Positions 17,076-23,931 of a DNA stretch of 64,000 nucleotides are shown here, piece by piece. Where the stretch lies: positions 62,001-126,000 of the forward strand of contig OZ240206.1 of assembly GCA_965197405.1 (NCBI GenBank). The letters run 5' to 3'. Position 1 is the stretch's first letter. Every line of letters starts with the position of its first letter. The stretch is from G965197405 sp965197405. Lineage in GTDB: Bacteria > Chloroflexota > Dehalococcoidia > Lucifugimonadales > JAGWBF01. Below the pieces are notes generated by a model. It saw nothing but the letters and a program-made list of their open reading frames with translations, did not search any database and had not been told where the DNA came from. The position numbers were made by a program, and so were the translations under genes.

Positions 17076-17263
17076 CAGGGCCATTCGATTGTCACCCCGA
17101 GCGGAGCGAGGGGTCTAAAGTCCTGGCTGACCGTGCGGTTATTCTGGCCGGTACTGCCTTAACTTCCGTTTTTGTTAGGCGCCATTTTAGATTCCTCACT
17201 CCGCGCAGTTTATCCTGAGCTTGTCGAAGGGCTCCGTTCGGAATGACGCGCGGCGGGGCTCTG
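17076..17263. mobile_element. MITE-like dispersed repeat, copy 4
   Basis: A 188-bp element starting CAGGGCCATTCGATTGTC and ending near GGGGCTCTG. The left flank CCTAGCCTAG and right flank CCTAGCGGAG match at 8 of 10. The left duplication contains the clpX stop codon, and the right end supplies the 3' coding end of the minus-strand formyltransferase-like gene. Confidence 0.65.
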
Positions 17264-18076
17264 CCTAGCGGAGTCCAGGGCTGCCTCTATCTCTACGTCC
17301 AGGCATAGTCCCACACCCTGAGCGGGTTTACCGGTGGAGTCCAGAACACAGCCGTCGAGCACCTTGACTACGCCCTCTGCCACGGCGTTCAGAGTAGCCG
17401 CCAGCAGGTACGGCTCCCGCCTGTATTCCTCCTGCCTTATGAGACGGAACAGGGGCAGTTCTTCGCCGTGAGCCTCCCTTTGCTCCGAAAGGGAACTCCC
17501 CTTCATCTCCTCAATCTCTTTCCAGCACTCGTCGAAGCGCCCCCCCAGGATGGGTAGGGTGAAATAGGACACCACCGGGCCTCTATCCACATCCTCGGTA
17601 ACCAGGTGGACCATAGCCCCCGTCCTGTCCGCCCTGGACTCTATGAGGTGCCATATCACCTCCTGCCAGGTGCCGATGGGGCCTGTGGGCAGGGCCGGGT
17701 GAAGGTTCAACATGGTGTAGCGACGGCACATCTCCGGCCCGACGATGAGCATGTACCCGGCCAGGACGCACACGTCCGGGCTGAAGGCTTCCAGCCGGGC
17801 CATCACCTCCCGGTCGTATTCGAGGCGGCTTCCGGCGATGGTCCCACCGGTTTCCCTGCGGAACTTCCGGGAAGAGAAATTGACCAGGGGCAGGCCATAG
17901 CTTCGCACCTGCCGGAAGAAATGGTCGCTCCCTTTCCCCTCTCCCGGCTCCCGGTTGCTGAATACGAACCGGATGCGGGCGTCTACCTCTCCCCCGATGA
18001 TGCGCTCTTGGACAAACCTCAGCAGTCCCAACGAACCCTCACCCCTTCCCGTGGAGAACCAGCCTACGTTAAGCAT
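17210..18076 (-). CDS. Formyltransferase (PurN-like) family protein
   Basis: 288 residues related to phosphoribosylglycinamide formyltransferase. It has the N-terminal strand MLNVGWFSTGRGEGS, the core VCVLAGYMLIVGPEM, the catalytic NLHPALPTGPIG (the Asn and His of the NxH motif), and TEDVDRGPVV carrying the Asp. The protein is longer than PurN (~200), with an extra C-terminal region, so the substrate may differ. The last ~18 residues (RQSPAARHSERSPSTSSG) are encoded by the inserted MITE-like repeat, which also supplies the stop. Its ATG overlaps the end of the upstream PHP gene by 8 bases. Confidence 0.82.
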   Translation of the reverse strand: MLNVGWFSTGRGEGSLGLLRFVQERIIGGEVDARIRFVFSNREPGEGKGSDHFFRQVRSYGLPLVNFSSRKFRRETGGTIAGSRLEYDREVMARLEAFSPDVCVLAGYMLIVGPEMCRRYTMLNLHPALPTGPIGTWQEVIWHLIESRADRTGAMVHLVTEDVDRGPVVSYFTLPILGGRFDECWKEIEEMKGSSLSEQREAHGEELPLFRLIRQEEYRREPYLLAATLNAVAEGVVKVLDGCVLDSTGKPAQGVGLCLDVEIEAALDSARQSPAARHSERSPSTSSG

Positions 18077-18728
18077 AGCCGCGGAACAACCTCCTGAGCT
18101 TGGTATAGACCATGGTCAGCCGCAGGATGTGGTGGGCCTTTCTGGTCACGAGGGTAGCCTGGGCCAGCGCGTCCTTGAATCCCTGGGGGGTGCCGTCGAA
18201 ATCGGGGACTTCCATGTACGTGCGACCCAACTCCAGAGGGGTGTGTGAGTCGCTGACGGCGGCGGCCACCAGGCCGTGCTCTCGGGTGAAGGCCGCGGCC
18301 TTTTCGTTGTCGCGCCTCAGAAGGTCGTGGGCGTTGAAGGCCTCCATGATGTCCAGATGGGGCAGGATCTCCCTCAGAGCATCATACTTTATTGCCGAGG
18401 GGCGGAGCCTGTCGAAGGGATGGGGCACCATCACCAGGCCTCCCTGGGACTTTATCGCGTCCACGGTGTCGGCGGGTGAAAGGCCTTTGGGGACCTCCTC
18501 TTCGAGGAACAGGCCGATAATATCCCCCGCCGAGCTTTTTATCTCTTCGCCAATTATTACCGGGAATGGGGCGATGCTCCGGACTTCAAGAGCGCCCCGG
18601 ATGGTGTTGTGGTCGGTGACGGCGATGTGGTTGAGGCCCGTTTTCACACACCGGTCTACGATGGACCTTGAAGGCGCTCCGGAATCGTGGGAGAAATGGG
18701 TGTGCATGTGGAGGTCTACCCTCGGCAC
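18069..18728 (-). CDS. PHP-domain metal-dependent phosphoesterase
   Basis: 219 residues of PHP fold with the metal-binding motifs in order: DLHMHTHFSHDS (residues 5-16), AVTDHNTIRG, GEEIKS, VPHPFD, and VSDSHTPLELG. These conserved His/Asp residues bind two or three metals. Such proteins hydrolyse phosphoesters such as nucleotides or histidinol phosphate; the substrate here is unknown. It lies in a tight minus-strand series: only one base separates it from xseB, and it overlaps the next gene. Confidence 0.88.
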   Translation of the reverse strand: MPRVDLHMHTHFSHDSGAPSRSIVDRCVKTGLNHIAVTDHNTIRGALEVRSIAPFPVIIGEEIKSSAGDIIGLFLEEEVPKGLSPADTVDAIKSQGGLVMVPHPFDRLRPSAIKYDALREILPHLDIMEAFNAHDLLRRDNEKAAAFTREHGLVAAAVSDSHTPLELGRTYMEVPDFDGTPQGFKDALAQATLVTRKAHHILRLTMVYTKLRRLFRGYA

Positions 18729-18729
18729 C

Positions 18730-18981
18730 TCACTCCTCCGGGGGCCGGTGGGCCAGGTAATCGGAGTAAGCGTCTTTTAGCTGGGTCACCTTTAGCTCTG
18801 CCGTACCGAGAAGGCTGTTGCACAGCTGGACCAGTCGAATACCCTCTTCGTACAGGGCGGTGGCTTTCTCCAGCGTAAGTCCGCCCGACTCCAGGGCCTC
18901 CACCGTCTCGCTCAGCCGGTCCAAGGCTTCCTCGAAGGAAGTCTGCGCTTCGTTTGTTCCAGGGTCCTCTGTGGCCGCCAT
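18730..18981 (-). CDS. xseB: Exodeoxyribonuclease VII small subunit
   Basis: 83 residues, usual length for XseB. The conserved core is TSFEEALDRLSETVEALESGGLTLEKATALYEEGIRLVQLCNSLL, split here as two helices with the typical ESGxLTLExAxxLYEEG hinge. It binds XseA, encoded immediately upstream, to form exonuclease VII, which degrades single-stranded DNA. Confidence 0.93.
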   Translation of the reverse strand: MAATEDPGTNEAQTSFEEALDRLSETVEALESGGLTLEKATALYEEGIRLVQLCNSLLGTAELKVTQLKDAYSDYLAHRPPEE

Positions 18982-19030
18982 GACACACCGATTCCTGTAA
19001 GCGACGTTTTGCTGGGCTTTGGGGGGAAAC

Positions 19031-20296
19031 CTAGATGAGCCTCGCCCCGGCGCGAGCCGCCTGGTTTCTCGAGCGGGTCTTCCCGTATGGACTGCCTGCG
19101 GTTGAATTGCCTGTCGTTGGATTGCCTGCGATGACGGGGAAGGCCCCGTCGCTCACCGTGACCGTTAGGGCCTCGCCGTCGCTCACCTGGTCCTTCATGG
19201 AGACTATCTGGGCATCGGACCGCCTCTGAACGAGAGCGTAACCCCGGTACAGGATGGCATCGGGATTGAGGGCCTGAAGGCTCAGCGCACGCCCGTTGAC
19301 GCGCTCTCGAAGGAGGGACAGCCGGTTCGACAGGGCGTCGCCCATGGCCTTCCCCAGGTCATCCACCCGCCGGCGCAGGCTGTCTATGTCCGGGGCGCGG
19401 CCCCTCATCCGCCGTCCAAGGCTGTCAACCTGCTGCCGCCGGCTGGAGAGGTGATGGGACATGGCCTGAAGAATGCTTTCAGCCTGAGTATCAAGCTCCC
19501 GCTTCAGGACCGTGCCGTCGGGCACCACCAGCTCCGCCGCGGCGGAGGGAGTGGGCGCCCTCACGTCGGCCACGTAGTCGGATATGGTGTAGTCCGTCTC
19601 GTGGCCCACGGCGCTGACCACGGGGATGTGGCTGGCGTATATGGCCCGCGCCACCACCTCTTTGTTGAAGGGCCATAGCTCCTCAAGGGAGCCGCCCCCT
19701 CTGGCGAGGACTATGACGTCGGGCCGCCCGTCCCGGTTGAGGGCCTGGAGGGCGGACGCAATTCCGGGGGCGGCTTCGTCGCCCTGCACGAGGGTTGGGG
19801 CCAGGAGGATTTCCACCAGGGGATAGCGCCGGCTGATTACGTTGCATATGTCGTGGAGCACGGCCCCCGTCGGGGAGGTCACCAGGCCGACTACCCTGGG
19901 AAACCTGGGCAATGGCCGCTTGCGGGACGGCTCGAAGAGGCCCTCCTCCTTCAGACGCATCTTGAGCCTCTCCAGCTCCAGGAACAGGGGACCGGTGCCT
20001 TCAGGCATCACCAGGTCGGCAATTAGCTGTACGTCGCCCCGGGCTTCGTAGAAGGAGACGCGGCCGTGGGCCATGATAAGGCTGCCCTCGGCCAGCAGGT
20101 CGGCGCCCCTTCCGCCCTTGAACATGACCGAACGGAGCTGGCTCTGGGAATCCTTGAGGGTGAAGTAGCTATGGCCCGACGGGGGGGTCCTGAGATTGGA
20201 AATCTCGCAGGTTATCCAGAGGTCGGCCAGGAGGGAGTCCTGCTCCAGGGACTCCTTCAAATACTGGGTGACCTGGCTTACGGTGAATACCTGCAT
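19031..20296 (-). CDS. xseA: Exodeoxyribonuclease VII large subunit
   Basis: 421 residues. An N-terminal OB fold (LWITCEISNLRTPPSGHSYFTLKDSQSQLRSVMF begins near residue 25) is followed by the catalytic domain with VGLVTSPTGAVLHDI, DVIVLARGGGSLEELWPFN, and GHETDYTISDYVADVRAPTPSAAAE, all XseA hallmarks. A long helical region that contacts XseB follows. The end (NPTTGNSTAGSPYGKT...) is low-complexity. Only four bases separate it from efp upstream. Confidence 0.94.
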   Translation of the reverse strand: MQVFTVSQVTQYLKESLEQDSLLADLWITCEISNLRTPPSGHSYFTLKDSQSQLRSVMFKGGRGADLLAEGSLIMAHGRVSFYEARGDVQLIADLVMPEGTGPLFLELERLKMRLKEEGLFEPSRKRPLPRFPRVVGLVTSPTGAVLHDICNVISRRYPLVEILLAPTLVQGDEAAPGIASALQALNRDGRPDVIVLARGGGSLEELWPFNKEVVARAIYASHIPVVSAVGHETDYTISDYVADVRAPTPSAAAELVVPDGTVLKRELDTQAESILQAMSHHLSSRRQQVDSLGRRMRGRAPDIDSLRRRVDDLGKAMGDALSNRLSLLRERVNGRALSLQALNPDAILYRGYALVQRRSDAQIVSMKDQVSDGEALTVTVSDGAFPVIAGNPTTGNSTAGSPYGKTRSRNQAARAGARLI

Positions 20297-20300
20297 GGGC

Positions 20301-20867
20301 CTAGCCCGCTCGCTCGATGTACTCGCCGTTGCGGGTGTCCACCTTCACCCTCTGGCCGCTGTTTACGAAAAGGGGGACCTGTATAACAACGCCCGTCTCC
20401 AGGGTAGCGGGCTTGGTGCCTCCCTGGGCCGTATCACCCTTGAACCCTGGGGGGGCCTCCACCACCTCCAGCTCCACGAAGGTGGGCAGATGCACGTTGA
20501 TGACGGACTCGTTGTAGAACATCACGTCCACAACCGTCTCTTCCTTCAGGTAGTTGACGGCATCGCCCAGTTGCTCTCTGGTAAGCTGGTACTGGTCGTA
20601 GCTCTCCATGTCCATGACGTAGTAGAAGCGTCCGTCGGTATAGAGGTACTGGGCGGGACGCGTATCCACCTGGGCCAGGGAGAACTCGGTGGTGTAGCTC
20701 TGAAAAGTCCGTTCAATCACCTTGCCGTCTCTTAGATTGCGCAGCTTCAGACGGGTGACGGGGGCGCGCTGCTGCATCTTGTGCCTCTCGTAGTCCACCA
20801 CTTCGTAGGGCTGGCCGTCCACCTCGATGGCCACTCCCCTGCGCAGGTCTCCAAAGTTGATGGTCAT
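20301..20867 (-). CDS. efp: Elongation factor P
   Basis: 188 residues, full-length three-domain EF-P: KOW-like N-terminus, OB domains, and the C-terminal signature GDTAQGGTKPATLETGVVIQVPLF. EF-P relieves ribosome stalling at polyproline. The loop that enters the peptidyl-transferase centre reads YERHKMQQRAPVTRLKLR; the tip residue aligned to the modified Lys34 of E. coli is Gln33, followed by Arg34. The start is ATG 20867, preceded by AAGGAGGTTAGC; an upstream in-frame start would add 11 residues. Confidence 0.94.
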   Translation of the reverse strand: MTINFGDLRRGVAIEVDGQPYEVVDYERHKMQQRAPVTRLKLRNLRDGKVIERTFQSYTTEFSLAQVDTRPAQYLYTDGRFYYVMDMESYDQYQLTREQLGDAVNYLKEETVVDVMFYNESVINVHLPTFVELEVVEAPPGFKGDTAQGGTKPATLETGVVIQVPLFVNSGQRVKVDTRNGEYIERAG

Positions 20868-20985
20868 GCTAACCTCCTTAAACAAAAAGCAAAGGCCCAT
20901 CCCATGTTATCAGTGAACATGGAGGCGACTCGTGGCAGAACCTGAATTAAACAAGGCGATGTACCCTTAGACGTACGTAAGAACC

Positions 20986-21345
20986 CTAAAGTAAGCCTTC
21001 AACCTTATCTACAAACTCTGACACCTGACCTAGAGCGTCTTTAATCTCGGCATGATCTAGGTAGCCTTCATAGAAATTGATATGAAGTACTATGGCACTA
21101 TGAAACAGTCGCCATACCTGTGGGTCATTTACTTCTGCGCCGAGTCTGGAGACTGCTTGATGCAATAGCCGGTGGCGGCTATGGTCCCAACCCCTTGATT
21201 CAGCTACCTCTTTGACGATCTGTGCTGCCGCTCCCCAACTCTTCTCTGAAGCCTGTCTCAAGTCTCCTTTCTCATATTCCTCTTGTGCTTGAGCCAAGAA
21301 TGCTCTGCTCTGTTTCTGATAGTCCTGTCCTTCTATTATTGTCAT
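20986..21345 (-). CDS. HEPN/PaREP1-like small protein, AT-rich
   Basis: 119 residues, all helical, resembling the PaREP1/HEPN-type families: QSRAFLAQAQEEYEKGDLRQASEKSWGAAAQIVKEVAESRGW, then a His-rich helix. The ExxW-x-Aaa arrangement after 'GDxxQASEK' is characteristic. Its base composition is visibly lower in G+C than the flanking efp and pepP genes, so it looks inserted into this housekeeping series. Start ATG 21345 is chosen because the upstream extension is Cys/Gly-rich and overlaps pepP. Function unknown; a related gene is at 39371-39781. Confidence 0.7.
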   Translation of the reverse strand: MTIIEGQDYQKQSRAFLAQAQEEYEKGDLRQASEKSWGAAAQIVKEVAESRGWDHSRHRLLHQAVSRLGAEVNDPQVWRLFHSAIVLHINFYEGYLDHAEIKDALGQVSEFVDKVEGLL

Positions 21346-21389
21346 TACTGCACCGCACCTACTGCTAAACCTAGAGCACCCACTCTCTG

Positions 21390-22457
21390 CTACTTTGGCG
21401 CTTTGCTGAGGACTGCAGCCCCGGCCTTCTCCAGGAGCACTACATCCTCGATCCGGACACCTCCCCACCCCGAGAGGTAAATCCCCGGCTCCACGGTGAA
21501 CACCATGCCTTCCTCCAAGGTATTTGCGGCCTTGGGCCCGACGCGGGGGTACTCATGCACCACCAGGCCCAGGCCGTGTCCCAGGCTATGGCCGAAGTTG
21601 TCGCCGTAGCCCGCCTCGGCTATGACGGTCCTCGACAGGTCATCGGCGTCGCCGCCGCTCATGCCTGCCCGCACCGTGGCGATGGCCGTGAGCTGGGAGC
21701 CCAAGACGATGTCGTATATCTTGCGGAAGGTCTCGTCAGGCTCTCCCACGCAGACGGTACGGGTGATGTCGCTACAGTAGCCACCCACCTTGGCCCCCAT
21801 GTCTATAACGATAGGCTCGCCCGGAGCTATGGCCCTGTCCGAGGGCCTGTGATGAGGCATGGCGCCGTTGGGACCTGCGGCCACGATGGTGTCGAAGCTG
21901 AGGGAATCGGCTCCCAACTCCCTCATAGTCCTCTCCAGACGCCAGGCCACCTCTTGCTCGGTCTCGCCGGGCTGTATCGTTGGGGAGACGGCCTGCATTG
22001 CGGCATCGGCCACGTCAATGGCCTTCTGAAGCAGGGTAAGCTCATCCCGGTCCTTCACGGTCCTCAGAGATTCCACCATACCCGTCGTCTCCATAAGGGT
22101 TGGCCTGTCCTCGGAGGGCAGGTCTTGCAGCGTCGCCCGGACCTGCCTGTAAGTGGCGACCGTCATCTGGTGGCTCTCGAAGCCTATCTTCTTTATGCCG
22201 TGTTCCCTCAGAATCTCAAGGAGCCAGGACCAGTCGCTGCCTATCTTGACTACCCGGAAGTCCGGGGACTGGTTCCCGGCCTGCTCGGTATAGCGGAAGT
22301 CCGTGGCCAGGACGGCGCTGTCTCGGGACACCAGGAGATAGCCGGCGGAGCCGGTGAATCCCGATACGTAGGAACGGTTCTCGGCTGTGGATATGAGTAT
22401 GGCGTCCAGCCCCTTCTCCTCCAGCTTCTCGCAGAGGCTTTCCAGACGATGGTTCAT
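21390..22457 (-). CDS. Xaa-Pro aminopeptidase (M24B)
   Basis: 355 residues. The N-terminal creatinase-like domain (NRSYVSGFTGSAGYLLVS) is followed by the M24 pita-bread domain with its metal ligands: Asp in VIDMGAKVGGYCSDITRT, His in FGHSLGHGLGLVVHE, Glu in VEPGIYL, and Glu in GVRIEDVV. It removes N-terminal residues before proline. Start ATG 22457 has GAGGAGG upstream and overlaps the stop of aroQ (ATGA), so the two are translationally coupled. Adjacent efp-pepP-aroQ order is common in bacteria. Confidence 0.92.
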   Translation of the reverse strand: MNHRLESLCEKLEEKGLDAILISTAENRSYVSGFTGSAGYLLVSRDSAVLATDFRYTEQAGNQSPDFRVVKIGSDWSWLLEILREHGIKKIGFESHQMTVATYRQVRATLQDLPSEDRPTLMETTGMVESLRTVKDRDELTLLQKAIDVADAAMQAVSPTIQPGETEQEVAWRLERTMRELGADSLSFDTIVAAGPNGAMPHHRPSDRAIAPGEPIVIDMGAKVGGYCSDITRTVCVGEPDETFRKIYDIVLGSQLTAIATVRAGMSGGDADDLSRTVIAEAGYGDNFGHSLGHGLGLVVHEYPRVGPKAANTLEEGMVFTVEPGIYLSGWGGVRIEDVVLLEKAGAAVLSKAPK

Positions 22458-22900
22458 GTTTCCTCCTCTATGACCAGGGCCGCCAGGACCTCCAGGGCGG
22501 CTATATAGCCCCTCCAGCCCAGCCCGGCTATTTGTCCCCTGGATATGTCGGCGATGACCGAATGCCGCCGCCATTGCTCCCTGGCGTGGATGTTGCTCAG
22601 ATGCACCTCCACCACCGGCAGGCGGGTGTCGGCCAGGGCGTCCCGCAGGGAATAGCCGTAGTGGGTGAGCGCCCCTGCATTGATGATTATACCCTGGGCT
22701 TGGTCCGAATTGCTCTGGATGTAGTCTACAATGGCTCCCTCGCTGTTGGACTGGAAGCAGTCCACGCTGGCCTCCAACTCCTGGGCCTTTCGAGCTACCT
22801 GGGCCTCTATTTCCGGCAAGGTCTTGACCCCGTAGACGCCGGGGTCGCGCCTGCCCAGCAGGTTGATGTTCGGCCCGTTGATGACCAGAAATCTAGCCAT
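22454..22900 (-). CDS. aroQ: Type II 3-dehydroquinate dehydratase
   Basis: 148 residues, family length. The signature INGPNINLLGRRDPGVYG is at the N-terminus, with the flexible-loop Tyr, followed by FQSNSEGAIVDYIQ, IINAGALTHYGYSLRDAL and VEVHLSNIHAREQWRRHSVIA. It catalyses dehydroquinate to dehydroshikimate in the shikimate pathway. Overlaps its neighbours on both sides. Confidence 0.95.
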   Translation of the reverse strand: MARFLVINGPNINLLGRRDPGVYGVKTLPEIEAQVARKAQELEASVDCFQSNSEGAIVDYIQSNSDQAQGIIINAGALTHYGYSLRDALADTRLPVVEVHLSNIHAREQWRRHSVIADISRGQIAGLGWRGYIAALEVLAALVIEEET

Positions 22901-23924
22901 CCCGGTCCCTCGGGCTGTGCTCGTCCTGCCCCTTCTGAGGGTTGGCCCCCGGCCTGGCCCTGGGATGGGTGGTCATGTATTCGGCCCGCGTCTCGTTCTG
23001 GGTCACATGGGTATATATCTGGGTGGTGGCGGGGCTGGAGTGGCCCAGAAGCTCCTGCACCACCCGCAGGTCGGCGCCGCCCTCCATGAGATGGGTGGCG
23101 AAGGTGTGGCGTAACGTATGGACGTGGACATCGGGACGCGTGGAGGCCAGCGTCGCATATCGCCGCACTATCTCCTCCACGCTCCTGCGGGAGAGGCGTC
23201 CACCGTAGCGGTTGAGGAACAGCGCGCTGGAGTCGTCCTTCTCGAGATGCGGCCTGGCCGAGCGTATATATAGGTCGAGGGACTCCACGGCGGGATTCCC
23301 CAGCAGTACGACGCGCTCCCTAGAGCCTTTGCCCTGCACCCGCACCTCGCGGGCAGCCAGGTCCACGTCCCCCACGTCAATGCCATGCAACTCCGACAGG
23401 CGCACCCCGGAGGAGTAGAGGACCTCCAAGATTGCCTCGTCTCGCATGACCCTATCGGATGCTCCGGGGTATTTGGCGGAACGTTCAGATGCGTCGGACT
23501 CCGATGGGGCCTTCACCAGCCTCTCCACTTCCTCTCTACCCAGGAAGGTCGGCAGACGCTTCTGCACCTTTACATTGAAGCTCCTTCCCTTCGATATGGG
23601 ATTTGCGGCTACTAATTTTTCCTGGGCCAGGAACCGGTAGAAAGACCGGAGGGCGACCAGCTTGCGGGCCACGCTTACCCTGGCGTAGCCGCCGTCCTTG
23701 CCCCTAGCCGAGGTGGAGAGCCATGCCAGGTAACGGCGGAGCCGGCGACGGTCCAACTCCCGAAGGTCCAGCTTCTCGTTTTCCAGGAACGCCAGGAAGG
23801 GCTGGAGGTCGGTGATATAGACCCTCACAGTGTTCTCCGAGCGCCCTTTCTGGCCTCGCAGGTAGTCTTTGAAACGCTGGAGCAGCGCGCCGGAGTCCGG
23901 GTGGTGTTCGTCCTGTTGTGTCAT
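22893..23924 (-). CDS. Tyrosine recombinase XerC/XerD-like
   Basis: 343 residues. The SAM-like N-terminal core-binding domain (LLQRFKDYLRGQKGRSENTVRVYITDL) is followed by a catalytic domain with complete R-K-H-R-H-Y set: Arg in SSGVRLSELHG, HTLRHTFATHL (HxxR), LGHSS, and nucleophile Tyr in QIYTHV. The location among housekeeping genes between topA and aroQ suggests the chromosomal dimer-resolution recombinase rather than a mobile integrase. It overlaps aroQ by 8 bases. Confidence 0.92.
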   Translation of the reverse strand: MTQQDEHHPDSGALLQRFKDYLRGQKGRSENTVRVYITDLQPFLAFLENEKLDLRELDRRRLRRYLAWLSTSARGKDGGYARVSVARKLVALRSFYRFLAQEKLVAANPISKGRSFNVKVQKRLPTFLGREEVERLVKAPSESDASERSAKYPGASDRVMRDEAILEVLYSSGVRLSELHGIDVGDVDLAAREVRVQGKGSRERVVLLGNPAVESLDLYIRSARPHLEKDDSSALFLNRYGGRLSRRSVEEIVRRYATLASTRPDVHVHTLRHTFATHLMEGGADLRVVQELLGHSSPATTQIYTHVTQNETRAEYMTTHPRARPGANPQKGQDEHSPRDRDG

Positions 23925-23931
23925 GCTCCCC

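Noticed and set aside
22893..23924. Xer-like recombinase as a mobile-element integrase
   Set aside because: It is within a conserved housekeeping series (dprA-topA-xer-aroQ) without attachment repeats.
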